A stretch of DNA of 64,000 nt, taken from JAJRZX01 sp964472295. GTDB taxonomy: Bacteria > Desulfobacterota > GWC2-55-46 > JADFVP01. Shown here piece after piece: positions 1 through 9,012 of this stretch; the first letter of the stretch is position 1; each line of letters opens with the position of its first letter. The stretch lies in NCBI GenBank assembly GCA_964472295.1, contig CAYYJQ010000002.1:50436-114435 (forward strand), in the 5' to 3' direction. A model generated the notes under the pieces. That model was not told where the DNA came from. It ran no database searches and saw only the letters and a list, made by a program, of their open reading frames with translations. A program made the position numbers and the translations under genes.

Positions 1-1501
1 CCATTCCCCTTGGAACAGGAACTCCAAGAAGTCTTAGAATCGTGGGGGCAATGTCCATTATGTGCGCGCCCTCTACAGCGCCCTTCTTTTTCAAGTCTTT
101 TCCGTAGCCGAGCAGAATCCCCTCCATCCGGTGCGTCCCCCAGCCGCTCGCATAGCTTGCCTTCTCAAAGACATGTCCCTTTAACTGCACGTCCGCCAGA
201 TAGGCCCCTCCCTTCAAGAAGAAGATTATATCAGGCGCATCGTCAAGGTAGGGGCCGCTGTAGAGTTCCTCCTTCTTGTAGGTATGTGTAACAACGGCCT
301 CGCCCGTGGCGGGGTCCCGCATCTTTTTGAGAGCGGCGATGAGGTCGTCCCTGAACTCCTCGTATTCCTGGCCAGGGCTTATCACGCCATCTGGCTCACG
401 TCCCTTGAGGTTAACATAAAAGCCCTGTTCAGTATTGGAGGCGGAGTAGGCCTTTGTTTTCGACCAGTTAATAACCTGAAGAAAGTCATATGCGTGTATC
501 CTGCCGCCCTTGCCCCTGCTCGGAAGGATTCGTTTGCGCAGATTATGTTTGTCTATCCTTCTTAAGTACCTCTTCACCTTGAGCACGCTCTGGCGGAAGG
601 CCATATGAGAGAGTTGTTTGCTCTGATTGAGCTCCAGGTATCCTTGCTGGTGCAGCCACTGGTTGACGTATACCTTCTTTTCAAGAGGACCGAAGCCGTG
701 GTCTGATACCATGAGGATATTGGCCACATCCCCGTACCTCTCCATGACCTTGCCCATGAATGCGTCGACCATCTGGTAGTACTCTTTTATCTTCTTAACA
801 AAGCCCTTCTCGCGCGTGGTGAGCGAGTCCGGATCCACGGGGTGGATGTACTTCCAGAGATAGTGCTGTATGCGGTCGGAACCGATAAATACCGAGATGA
901 AAAGATCCCATTGCTTGTTTTCCATAAGGTACTCGAAGGCCCGGCATCTCTGCTCCGTGCACTCGATAATCTCATCGAGAAACTTCTCCACACCACGCTC
1001 GCCGTAGTACTGCCACCATACATCCATGGTGTATCCGCCGATCTTGTTCTTCACCTCCTCGAAGAGACCCTCGGGGTATGAGATGTTCGTGGCGTTCCCG
1101 GGCGTTAGAAGACCGGTAATTACGAAACCGTCAACCTCTGGCGGCGGGTACGTTAGCGGCATGTTGACCATGCCCACCTTCATCCCCGCGTCGTTTACGA
1201 GTTTCAGTATGGTAGCGCTCCTGATATGCTTGTAGTTGACAGGGTGGCGGCCGACCTCGTTCTTGCCGGCCTTTACAAAGTCATAGATGCCGTGCTTTCC
1301 GGGGTTCTTCCCTGTCATGAAGGAGACCCACGACGGACCGGTAACAGGGGGAATAGATGAACGGAGGTCGCCACGCACCCCTTCTGCGCACATCTTCTGA
1401 AGGTTGGGGAGCTCACCCCTCTTCATGTATGGGTCGAGGGCGTCGAAGGTGGCCCCATCGAGACCTATCACTATAACCTTTTCATTTATCTTCTTTTTCA
1501 T
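1..1501 (-). CDS. AlkP-superfamily phosphohydrolase, C-terminus cut by window edge
   Basis: About 500 residues are visible from the ATG at 1501; the frame is still open at base 1, so the C-terminus lies outside. The N-terminus carries the metal-binding strand VIVIGLDGATFD (about residues 9-20). A Thr in PPVTGPSW (about residue 52) sits at the usual nucleophile site, and SDHGFGP (about residue 263) and HIMDIAPTILRLLG near the edge are further superfamily motifs. This is the type I phosphodiesterase/nucleotide pyrophosphatase group, which hydrolyses or transfers phosphate esters at a two-metal site. No signal peptide or membrane segment is visible. It starts 21 bp after the WecG-type gene, so it is probably the last visible gene of the exopolysaccharide operon. 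The substrate is unknown; trimming or decorating a phosphorylated glycan intermediate is only inference. Confidence 0.85.
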   Translation of the reverse strand, partial: MKKKINEKVIVIGLDGATFDALDPYMKRGELPNLQKMCAEGVRGDLRSSIPPVTGPSWVSFMTGKNPGKHGIYDFVKAGKNEVGRHPVNYKHIRSATILKLVNDAGMKVGMVNMPLTYPPPEVDGFVITGLLTPGNATNISYPEGLFEEVKNKIGGYTMDVWWQYYGERGVEKFLDEIIECTEQRCRAFEYLMENKQWDLFISVFIGSDRIQHYLWKYIHPVDPDSLTTREKGFVKKIKEYYQMVDAFMGKVMERYGDVANILMVSDHGFGPLEKKVYVNQWLHQQGYLELNQSKQLSHMAFRQSVLKVKRYLRRIDKHNLRKRILPSRGKGGRIHAYDFLQVINWSKTKAYSASNTEQGFYVNLKGREPDGVISPGQEYEEFRDDLIAALKKMRDPATGEAVVTHTYKKEELYSGPYLDDAPDIIFFLKGGAYLADVQLKGHVFEKASYASGWGTHRMEGILLGYGKDLKKKGAVEGAHIMDIAPTILRLLGVPVPRGM

Positions 1502-1522
1502 TACCAACCTGACTCCAACCTC

Positions 1523-2305
1523 TTAGATCCTCGCGAAAAACCTGTACCAAAAGAGGTATAGGATAAATTTTGTATTACCGATAAGGTATCTTCTCCAGAG
1601 GCGCCTCGGCTCCACGGCAAGTCTGCAGAGCCACTCGAAGCCATTGTCAAGGAGCCACGCCGGCCCCCTTCTCGTCATCTCGCTGATAAAATCAAATAGG
1701 CCGCCAACGCCCCAAACAACCTCCACATTCAGGCTCACGGCGTACCTGTCTATCCACTTCTCCTGCAGAGGGGCGCCGAAACCCACAAGGAGTATATCGG
1801 GCTTTACCCTGTTAATCTCCTTTATGAGTTCACTACAGTCATTGTGATCAAAGTACCCATGGTGCGTGCCCACGACCTTGAGGCCAGGGGCCTGTTCCTC
1901 AAGTCTCCTTGCCGCCTCCTCTGCCACGCCCTCACCGGCGCCAAGAAGATACACGCTTATGCCCTGCTCCGCATACTCCTTGCAGAAGTCCGCGATAAAG
2001 TCCGCCCCCGTCATCCTGCCGGGCAGGCGCACCCCCCAGAGCCTCGCCCCGAGTACCACACCCACACCGTCTGCGTACACGAGGTCCGCGCTGTTAAGAA
2101 TCCTCCTGTAGCCCCTGTCCTTGAGGGAAAGGAGTGAGCAGTCGGCGTTAAGATACATAATCTTTCGGACCTTGCCGTCGCCGGCATACTTTAAAGTCTT
2201 CCTGAGAAGGCCCTCCCTGTCAAGAATATCGGTCTTTACGCCGAAAACCTCAACCGTATCCCTGGGCTCGCTATCCGCCTCTGACCTGCCACTCACTTCA
2301 CCCAC
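1523..2305 (-). CDS. WecG/TagA/CpsF-family glycosyltransferase
   Basis: A 260-residue protein of the GT26 family, whose members transfer a sugar (for example N-acetylmannosaminuronic acid) from a nucleotide donor to a polyprenyl-pyrophosphate-linked acceptor at the inner membrane. Family blocks visible are LNADCSLLSLKDRGYRRIL, ADLVYADGVGVVLGARLWG, TGADFIADF and DILLVGFGAPLQEKWID. The start is GTG at 2305, overlapping the stop of the flippase gene by 13 bp, which indicates translational coupling. The C-terminus is rich in aromatic and basic residues, as in family members that bind the membrane peripherally. It probably adds the second or a later sugar of the repeat unit. Donor and acceptor cannot be read from the sequence. 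Confidence 0.88.
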   Translation of the reverse strand: MGEVSGRSEADSEPRDTVEVFGVKTDILDREGLLRKTLKYAGDGKVRKIMYLNADCSLLSLKDRGYRRILNSADLVYADGVGVVLGARLWGVRLPGRMTGADFIADFCKEYAEQGISVYLLGAGEGVAEEAARRLEEQAPGLKVVGTHHGYFDHNDCSELIKEINRVKPDILLVGFGAPLQEKWIDRYAVSLNVEVVWGVGGLFDFISEMTRRGPAWLLDNGFEWLCRLAVEPRRLWRRYLIGNTKFILYLFWYRFFARI

Positions 2306-3849
2306 CCCAGTTTTCGTCCCACGATAGATTCCACTCTTCTATACTCATCAAGCTTCAGGCAACGGCATACGACAAGAAAAAAGACCCAAGACACAAAGGA
2401 GATCAGGGCAATCTCGATTAACTGCACCGGCGTATTTTGAAGATTCAGGTATCTGGCAAGGATCCCCTTCATGAGCATAATGCTGACCCCCATGAAAAGC
2501 GTGGCCACACCTATCTTGAGGATTGAACCAAAGATATGGGAGATCTCTATGCCGCCAATTCCAGCATTGAGTTTCATGTAAAGCAATAGGGTCGTAAAGA
2601 CCGAGACGCCCAATGTGGCCATTGGTATGCCGATAATACCGAATATATTCATGAGGAGAAAATCCAGCAGGGCATTGAGTATGAGTGCCAGAAAAGTCAC
2701 CTTGAAGGGGGTCCATGTGTCCCCTGAGGCAAAGAATATCCCCGAGAGAATAACGCTTGTGGCGCTGAAGAGAATGGCAAGGCTATAGAAGATGAAGACA
2801 CCTGAGGCGAGCACGGCCGCGTCCCCGGTAAAGTTGCCCCTCTGGTAGAGGAGCCGGATTATGGTCTCGCTGAAGTACACGAAAATTAGCACCAGCGGGG
2901 CAAGGCCGAAGAGCACGAACCTGATGGCATAGGGGACAAATTTACGAAGATAATCCATATTACCCTCGGCGACTTCCTTGGAAAGGTGGGGCATAAGGGT
3001 CTTGCCGAAGGTGGCAACAGCCAATGAGACGGGCAGTAAAGTAAGCCTGTAAGTATAGCCCAACACCGAGACCGAACCAGCCCCAAGCATTGAGGCAAAT
3101 AAACGGTCTATCCCTATTATGCCCCTGTTTACGCCTATACCGCCGGCCCTTGGCCCCATGAGCCTTGCGACATTAATGAACTCTCTTATCCCGGAAAACC
3201 TGAACCTCGGAAGGACCCCCGCCTTTAAGAGGGCAAAAAAGAGGACGATGAGCTGAAGCGCCACCCCTGAGAGAAAACCTGCTACCACGGCCTTTATGCC
3301 CCAACGCCCTATGCCCCCGAAGAGGATGAAGGAGATGGCCCCGAGGTCGGGTAACTGCGCGGCCAGGGCCGGAACTCCAAACCTCTGGAGCGTATAGGAG
3401 AGCGCGGCCAGGAAGGCGGCAAGTCCCCCGATAAAGACCACGGGGCTCAAGAGTCGGAGCAGGTCCACGGCAAGGAGGTAGGCCTCGGTGGAGAAGCCGG
3501 GTGCCAGCAGGGCGACGAGGTAGGGAGCAACAAGATAAAGTACGACCGCGAGCACGAGCAGGGAGAGAAAGAACCACGTAAAGATATGGTTCGCCGCCTC
3601 AACGGCCCTCTCTCGGCCCTCCTTGACATGCTTGGACACAAGGTAGGGAACGAGGGAATAAGTGAGAACAGTATCGCCCATGCCCCATATGATGAGCGTT
3701 ATCCAGACCGATATCATATAGGCGTCCGTAGTGGCGCTGACGCCGTACTCACGGGCTATTAATATGACCTGCAAGAGACCAAAGACCCCAAGCCCCAACC
3801 GGGACAGGAGGTTTATCAATGCGGATCTGCCAAGCCTCTGTTGTCTCAA
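2293..3849 (-). CDS. MurJ/MviN-like lipid-linked oligosaccharide flippase
   Basis: A 518-residue polytopic inner-membrane protein with about 14 hydrophobic segments. The start resembles MurJ (SALINLLSRLGLGVFGLLQ) and LLYQRGNFTGDAA is a conserved MurJ block. MurJ proteins of the MOP superfamily flip undecaprenyl-pyrophosphate-linked precursors across the inner membrane. Placement between a radical SAM gene and a WecG-type glycosyltransferase in an exopolysaccharide operon suggests that this copy flips the exopolysaccharide repeat unit (a Wzx role) rather than lipid II. The housekeeping function cannot be excluded from sequence alone. It begins 32 bp after the radical SAM stop codon and overlaps the next gene. 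Confidence 0.85.
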   Translation of the reverse strand: MRQQRLGRSALINLLSRLGLGVFGLLQVILIAREYGVSATTDAYMISVWITLIIWGMGDTVLTYSLVPYLVSKHVKEGRERAVEAANHIFTWFFLSLLVLAVVLYLVAPYLVALLAPGFSTEAYLLAVDLLRLLSPVVFIGGLAAFLAALSYTLQRFGVPALAAQLPDLGAISFILFGGIGRWGIKAVVAGFLSGVALQLIVLFFALLKAGVLPRFRFSGIREFINVARLMGPRAGGIGVNRGIIGIDRLFASMLGAGSVSVLGYTYRLTLLPVSLAVATFGKTLMPHLSKEVAEGNMDYLRKFVPYAIRFVLFGLAPLVLIFVYFSETIIRLLYQRGNFTGDAAVLASGVFIFYSLAILFSATSVILSGIFFASGDTWTPFKVTFLALILNALLDFLLMNIFGIIGIPMATLGVSVFTTLLLYMKLNAGIGGIEISHIFGSILKIGVATLFMGVSIMLMKGILARYLNLQNTPVQLIEIALISFVSWVFFLVVCRCLKLDEYRRVESIVGRKLGWVK

Positions 3850-3881
3850 CTCAATGCCCTCTGAAGTTCCTTAACGTCTTT

Positions 3882-4922
3882 TTACTTCTTGTAAAAGCCC
3901 AGCTCGGCTGCCCGCTTGTACACCTGTTTACGCTCCTTCAATATCCTCTCGTAATGCAGGGCATTGGAGGAATCGCACATCCTGCAAGTGGGAAGCCCCG
4001 AGAGGTCACGGTCGAGGTGCTTCCTTCTCAGCTCGTTAAAGGCTTCACTGTGCCAGAGGTCCTCTATACTCGAGTCGTTGAAGTTACCTACAGAGAGGGC
4101 GCCGTCTATATCTGCACAACATACGGTGGCGGTCCCGTCCCAGAATATGAGGAGGCGGTCGAAGAGCTGGTGGCAAGGCCTTACCTTCTCCCTTTCTCCG
4201 CGTTCCACGTGCGTAAGGTCCTCGACGTTTCCGTACCTCCCAACTGGCAGGACGTTTATCTTATCCGCATGAGCGGCCCATAGCTCAAAGACACCGTAGA
4301 TCTCTTCCTCTGTGTCCTTGCTGAGTATGGTATTAATAACCACTCGGGGTTTGTCCCTGCCCATATCGTTACGCATCTTTATCAAGGTCATTATATTATC
4401 CCTGACCTGCTCATATTTAGCGTTTACACGGATATTCTCGTAGGTTTCCCTGCTAGAGCCATCGAAGCTGAAAGTTATGGAGTCAAGCCCTGAATTGATT
4501 AGCCCTCTGGCCTTCTCCTCTGTCAAGAGCGTCCCGTTGCTTGTGAAGTAGACCCATGGCACACCCCTGTCCTTGGCATAGCGGATCATCTCCATGAGCC
4601 TGGGGTGCAACATGGACTCACCAAAGCGGTTGAGCTTAAGAACTGGAACCTTTATCTCCACCGCGTTGTCCACGATCCTCTTGAAGAGCTCCATGCTCAT
4701 GAATCCGCTCTTACGCGTCATGCCGTCACGATCGCACATAACACAGTTGAGGTTACAGACATCGGTAAGCTCGACGTAGACCGTAGGAGGAACTTTGGGA
4801 AGGATATGGAATTTTTTCTTTAAGGCCTTGCACGCGGAGTACAGAGGTTTTGCAAACCTTAGTGCTTTGACTTTTTTTAATTTTTGTATATCGGCAACCA
4901 TCTCATTAGGCCTCTGATGCAA
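3882..4922 (-). CDS. Radical SAM/SPASM protein
   Basis: A 346-residue protein. The radical SAM CxxxCxxC cluster is in LTDVCNLNCVMCDRDG (about residues 52-67), followed by a typical TIM-barrel core (TSNGTLLTEEKARGLINSG, then LDSITFSFDGSS). A C-terminal SPASM-type domain has cysteines in RPCHQLF, TVCCADIDG and LPTCRMCD, expected to bind auxiliary Fe-S clusters. The fold supports radical chemistry on a peptide or small molecule. Radical SAM/SPASM proteins occur in glycan clusters, but the substrate here is unknown. The start at ATG 4922 is preceded by AGG five bases upstream. It lies 29 bp downstream of the co-polymerase/kinase gene and is probably co-transcribed with it. Confidence 0.85.
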   Translation of the reverse strand: MHQRPNEMVADIQKLKKVKALRFAKPLYSACKALKKKFHILPKVPPTVYVELTDVCNLNCVMCDRDGMTRKSGFMSMELFKRIVDNAVEIKVPVLKLNRFGESMLHPRLMEMIRYAKDRGVPWVYFTSNGTLLTEEKARGLINSGLDSITFSFDGSSRETYENIRVNAKYEQVRDNIMTLIKMRNDMGRDKPRVVINTILSKDTEEEIYGVFELWAAHADKINVLPVGRYGNVEDLTHVERGEREKVRPCHQLFDRLLIFWDGTATVCCADIDGALSVGNFNDSSIEDLWHSEAFNELRRKHLDRDLSGLPTCRMCDSSNALHYERILKERKQVYKRAAELGFYKK

Positions 4923-4951
4923 ACCTGAAAAGGGCGTACATCTGTAAGAAG

Positions 4952-6988
4952 TCAGTCCAGAAAACTCTGGAGTATCTCAGGTACATACTCAGCCCGCTTG
5001 GTCAAGACGATGCCACTTACTGTACCGCCAGCTTCCCTTACCTTCTCTACGGCCCCCAAAAGCGAACGTCTGGAGGTCTGATCAGCCTCTACCGTGAGAA
5101 TGACGCCATCGGCGGCGCGAGCGAGGAGAAGGGCATCTCTGAACCCCGTGGTGCACGGCGTATCGATAAGGACATATTCGTAATTCTCTCTGGCGTACTT
5201 GAGAAGCTCAGTCATCTTATCAGATGCGAGCACCTCGAAAGGGTCTTTTTTGTTCCTGAGAGGGTCCCCGGCGAATATCACCGCCAGACTGCAGGCACTG
5301 ACAACAAGACCATCTGCCCCGAGGTCACTGCTGTAGTAATCCATGAGCCCCCTTGAGGGCTTGACATCTAAAATCCCTTCGAGCGAGGGGGCCCTCATGT
5401 CAGCCTCAACGACAAGAACCTTCTTGCCGCGTTTGGCAAGGGCCCTTGCGAGAAAGACAGCAGTCGTGCTCTTGCCCTCACCGCGTCCGGGGCTCGAAAT
5501 GAGATAGATACTGCTCGGCCTCTCCATGTTCTTTAACCGTATGCTGTCGGCAAGACGCTCGTAAGCGGAGAGTGACCTTGCGAGCACCTTCTCAGTAAGC
5601 ATCCCCAAAAGCTTGTTGCCACCGGCGTGAGAGCCAGAGCCTATCATAGAAGCGAACACCTTTTTCCTGTTATAAAAGGGTATCATCGGGATAGCTCCAA
5701 GCGCAGGTATCGGCACCTCTGACTCAATATCTTTTAAGGACGTGAAGGACGTGCTCCAGTACTCAATCAAGAGGACGAAGGCAATGGCGGAGAACAGACT
5801 CGCCATAAGGGCCAGCGGTATAGTGATTGCCATCTTTGGCCAGTCAGGCTTTACATAGGAGTATACCTTCGCGCTGTCCAGGACCTTAATCTCAACATCC
5901 CCGACATCCGAGTTCATCAGGGCCTCAATCTCAAGAATCTTCCCCTTGAGGGTAGTATAAAGATCCTGATGAACCTTCATGTCCTGGCTGAGCCTATCAT
6001 ACTCCACCTCCTCAAGAGGCAATGCCTTCAAGCGCTCCTTTATCTTCGGAATAATGGTATTCTTATACTCCTCTATCTTAGCGCCAAGGGCCCTTACCTC
6101 TGGATGGTTAACTGACTTTTCTATCCTTAATGACGCCAGCTGACCTTCCATGTCCTTTAGCTCATTCCCGTACTTATCCAGTCTGTTGAGTAATATCGTG
6201 GCCTCCTGATCATAGGAGAGTATGCCTGATTTGATCTTGTACTTACGGAACCTCTCCTGGGAGTCTTTGAGATTCTTGTCAGCCACGGCCAGCTGAACCT
6301 TTGTCGCCTCGAGCATGGAACGTAGCGGCAGTTTGCTGAGTTCCTTGTTCTTCTCCATAGCCAGCTCTACAAGCTTATTGCTGAGCGCCGTCGCTATCTC
6401 GGGAGACTCGCCCCATACCCCGACGTCTATGACTGTGGTATCCTCTTCAAGTTCTATATCCTCGAGGTCATCGAGCATCTCATCAACTGCCGAGGCAAGG
6501 TAGTTATCAGGCTTGTCCTTAAGTACGCCGATGTACTGCAAAAAGGCAAGGGGTTTGCCGATAAGAAAATCGTAGATATACCCGCGGATTATCTCCTTGA
6601 CACTCTGCGGATCATTTGTCCTCTGCTCCCAGAGTTTGTCCCTCTTGAATGACTTGACAAGCTTCTCTGCAAGTTCGCGGCTTGTGAGCATCTGTATTAT
6701 GTCGTTTGCCGGGTTGACGCCCGAGACCTGTCCGGCTGGCGTGGTAATGCCCTCGAACATTGAGAGTTGTTGCTTACTGCTGTACTGCACCCGTATCTTC
6801 GCCGTGGCCTTCCATGATGTGGTGACAAGGTAGGTCCCGAAGAGTATCCCCAGGAAGGTAACCCCGCAGACGAGAACGGCAAAATACTTCCTCTTGAACA
6901 GTGCATAGAGAAAGCCGTAAAGTATATCTCCCTGCGTCGATTCACTCTGCACTCTGTTTCCACTTGATGACTGGTTGGCCGGGCTCAT
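4952..6988 (-). CDS. Wzc-type polysaccharide co-polymerase and BY-kinase
   Basis: A 678-residue inner-membrane protein. It has an N-terminal Wzz domain bounded by two transmembrane segments (about residues 36-58 and 390-412), a long coiled-coil periplasmic part, and a cytoplasmic BY-kinase/ParA-like domain. The kinase has Walker A in SSPGRGEGKSTTAVFLARAL (about residue 495), Walker A' in VLVVEADMRAPS and Walker B in YVLIDTP (about residue 605). Family members control chain length and bridge to the outer-membrane Wza channel. The C-terminus (after VLTKRAEYVPEILQ) has no tyrosine cluster and only one Tyr, so the usual autophosphorylation tail seems absent. ATG 6988 has a GAGG ribosome-binding site eight bases upstream. 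Confidence 0.9.
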   Translation of the reverse strand: MSPANQSSSGNRVQSESTQGDILYGFLYALFKRKYFAVLVCGVTFLGILFGTYLVTTSWKATAKIRVQYSSKQQLSMFEGITTPAGQVSGVNPANDIIQMLTSRELAEKLVKSFKRDKLWEQRTNDPQSVKEIIRGYIYDFLIGKPLAFLQYIGVLKDKPDNYLASAVDEMLDDLEDIELEEDTTVIDVGVWGESPEIATALSNKLVELAMEKNKELSKLPLRSMLEATKVQLAVADKNLKDSQERFRKYKIKSGILSYDQEATILLNRLDKYGNELKDMEGQLASLRIEKSVNHPEVRALGAKIEEYKNTIIPKIKERLKALPLEEVEYDRLSQDMKVHQDLYTTLKGKILEIEALMNSDVGDVEIKVLDSAKVYSYVKPDWPKMAITIPLALMASLFSAIAFVLLIEYWSTSFTSLKDIESEVPIPALGAIPMIPFYNRKKVFASMIGSGSHAGGNKLLGMLTEKVLARSLSAYERLADSIRLKNMERPSSIYLISSPGRGEGKSTTAVFLARALAKRGKKVLVVEADMRAPSLEGILDVKPSRGLMDYYSSDLGADGLVVSACSLAVIFAGDPLRNKKDPFEVLASDKMTELLKYARENYEYVLIDTPCTTGFRDALLLARAADGVILTVEADQTSRRSLLGAVEKVREAGGTVSGIVLTKRAEYVPEILQSFLD

Positions 6989-7047
6989 AATATATGCCTC
7001 ATTTAACTACTCTCCTACAAGGTTTTGGATGTGCTATCTTGTAATGG

Positions 7048-7167
7048 TCAGAACTTTACGATCTTTAAGACCAGAAAAGAGAAGAAGGCCACCAGTCCTG
7101 TCCACGACGCAAAGAAAGCCGCTATTATAAAGAACCTCAGGTATCGCTGAAACTTGTTATCGTCCAT
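7048..7167 (-). CDS. Small single-pass membrane protein in exopolysaccharide operon
   Basis: A 39-codon ORF between the Wza-type and Wzc-type genes. Its ATG at 7167 is preceded by a good ribosome-binding site (AGGAAAAGG directly upstream). The product starts MDDNKFQRYLRF, has one strongly hydrophobic segment (about residues 11-34, rich in Phe, Ala and Leu) and ends in KIVKF, so it is a likely N-in single-span membrane protein. It shares direction with its neighbours, with gaps of 60 bp on both sides. I do not recognise a family. Its position suggests an accessory subunit of the Wza-Wzc export complex, which is inference. Confidence 0.6.
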   Translation of the reverse strand: MDDNKFQRYLRFFIIAAFFASWTGLVAFFSFLVLKIVKF

Positions 7168-7227
7168 AGCCTTTTCCTATCACCCGCCCTGACGGGCGCC
7201 TTTATCTTATTTACAGCTCTACGTTAA

Positions 7228-8538
7228 TTAACGAAACCCTAATGACGTTGAAGAGCCCCTTCCCACGCCGGTCTCTATGTGCTGCCCAACCCAGTATCCG
7301 GTCTCGAGGTTGAAGAGGGGTTTGAGGATTTTGTCCAGATGGTCGAAGAAGCGGTCCACGTTTGAGATAAAGGTTCTCGGGACATATATAATATCGCCCT
7401 TTCCAACAACGGGGTTCTGGGAGATATCGCCCTTCGCGTAGAGCCTCTTGAGATCCAGAACCTGCACGTCCGCAGACTTAGTGGCGCGCCCGCCCTTTAT
7501 AAGTACGATGCTCCGTTGCTTTGCATCCAAGGTCAGCCCGCCGGCCATGGCGATGGCGTCAACTACACCAGCCTGCCCGTCAGCAAGGAATACCCCCGGG
7601 TGTTGAACCTCGCCGAAGACAAATACCTTGTGCCCGCCCAGACCGCTCACCTCTACGCCTACCTGCGGGTCGGCGATCCTCTTCGGGGCGCTAATCCTCA
7701 TAATGTCGAGCGAGACCTGCGGGTCAACTACGATCTTGGGCATGCCCATTGAAACAAGGTCCACCCCCACCTGCGGGTCCTCTATGAACCCTGAGAGTCC
7801 CTCGGTTATCTCCTTCCTTAAATCGCCAAGGCTCTTGCCTTCGGCGCGTATTTCGCCGACCAGAGGGATGAAGATAACCCCGTCAGGAGGAATGAACATC
7901 TTACGGCTGAGTTCTTCCTGATGGTAGACAGTAATTGATATTTCGTCCCCTGGCGCAAGGTATGATTTGCGGTACTTGGAAAGCCCGTCTACGATGACCT
8001 GCCTTATCTCACGCAAGGACCTACCGTCAGTGTTTATATCGCCGACAAGGGGAAAGAATATATGCCCGTCCGAGGGCACGACAATCTCCCTGCTGAATTC
8101 ATCATGACCGAAGATGGCCACGGAGATCTTGTCCCCAGGTGACAAGAACTGTTCCTTGCGCTCCGAGAGCCCTTTGGTTATAACACCCCTTAAATCCTTC
8201 AGGCTCATTCCTTTCGTATCAATCTCGCCCACTATGGGGTAAAAAAACTTTCCGTCAGCGGGGATCCTGATTTTACGTGTAAGGTCTTCATGCCCGTAGA
8301 CAACGATTGAGATTTCGTCTCCGGGAGAAAGCATAAACTTGCTGACCCCAAGTTTCTCTGTAAGAGCCCCTCCTGTAGGGGCACCCTCTGCACCGCCTTC
8401 CTGGACAGTACCCGGCGGCACGGGAGCGCTATCGCCATGCCCCCTGAGTCCCGCGCACCCCTCTATCGCAGAAAGTAACGCGAGCATGAGCAGGAGGGCA
8501 AAGATTTTTCCAGTTTTATTCGCCAATTTTTCCTTCAT
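7228..8538 (-). CDS. Wza-type polysaccharide export lipoprotein with tripled repeats
   Basis: A 436-residue outer-membrane export protein counted from ATG 8538; the TTG directly before it is less likely. The signal peptide ends in a lipobox-like AIEGC (Cys 28). The poly-export motif occurs three times in tandem, with the Asp of the SPGD/APGD box at residues 74, 136 and 198, an exact 62-residue period. It is followed by three DPQV units at 254, 272 and 290, an exact 18-residue period, and then an SLBB-like domain (VFVFGEVQHPGVF, AGGLT, GDIIYVP). Ordinary Wza/KpsD-type proteins carry one copy of each. It should form the outer-membrane exit channel working with the Wzc-type protein encoded downstream. 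There are no strong C-terminal transmembrane features beyond an amphipathic stretch near residue 400. Confidence 0.9.
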   Translation of the reverse strand: MKEKLANKTGKIFALLLMLALLSAIEGCAGLRGHGDSAPVPPGTVQEGGAEGAPTGGALTEKLGVSKFMLSPGDEISIVVYGHEDLTRKIRIPADGKFFYPIVGEIDTKGMSLKDLRGVITKGLSERKEQFLSPGDKISVAIFGHDEFSREIVVPSDGHIFFPLVGDINTDGRSLREIRQVIVDGLSKYRKSYLAPGDEISITVYHQEELSRKMFIPPDGVIFIPLVGEIRAEGKSLGDLRKEITEGLSGFIEDPQVGVDLVSMGMPKIVVDPQVSLDIMRISAPKRIADPQVGVEVSGLGGHKVFVFGEVQHPGVFLADGQAGVVDAIAMAGGLTLDAKQRSIVLIKGGRATKSADVQVLDLKRLYAKGDISQNPVVGKGDIIYVPRTFISNVDRFFDHLDKILKPLFNLETGYWVGQHIETGVGRGSSTSLGFR

Positions 8539-9012
8539 CAATAAGCACCAGTTTTTTAGAGACCTCTCGGATGAAACTTAAAATATCCTTTATTCTTTAT
8601 CCCAGCCCATTTATATTAATTTCTCACACACCTCACATCGTTACACCCTGGCAACCCGGCCATGAAAGACTATCTCCCCACATACATACCAGCCCCACTT
8701 ATGCCCTCTCGTTCCAGGCGCTCAGGCACCCAGCCACAAAAACCGTCCCTACCTCCCCCGCCCCCCTGCCCTCTTTAACCACAAAGGTGCAAAGCAGGGT
8801 CTTGCCGATATTACCAGCACCCCTCATGTACCAGGACCTCACCCCGTCCCGCCCAATCCCAAGCGGTACTGGGCCGACCAGGATCATATCACAGATGAAG
8901 ACGTTGAATAAGCGCGTAAAGCGCTACGATAAGCCCAAATCACCTGTCACCAGACTTCAGAGCCCCCGTGAGAAGGAAGCTCTTTAGAACACCATTTGCT
9001 GTACCCCTATTC
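8539..9012. other. 474-bp intergenic region in exopolysaccharide operon
   Basis: This lies between the sugar-phosphotransferase fusion and the Wza-type gene. I see no convincing gene: the open frames here lack family features, and the longest plus-strand frame is Pro/Ser-rich low-complexity translation. It may hold an internal promoter for the Wza-type gene. AT-rich stretches around 8580-8620 read on the minus strand contain TATAAA-like boxes, but no well-spaced -35 box was found. Confidence 0.4.

Noticed and set aside
8571..8987. 138-codon plus-strand frame in the gap between the fusion gene and the Wza-type gene
   Set aside because: The product is Pro/Ser/Thr-rich with no family likeness and opposes the direction of the operon; no ribosome-binding site was seen.
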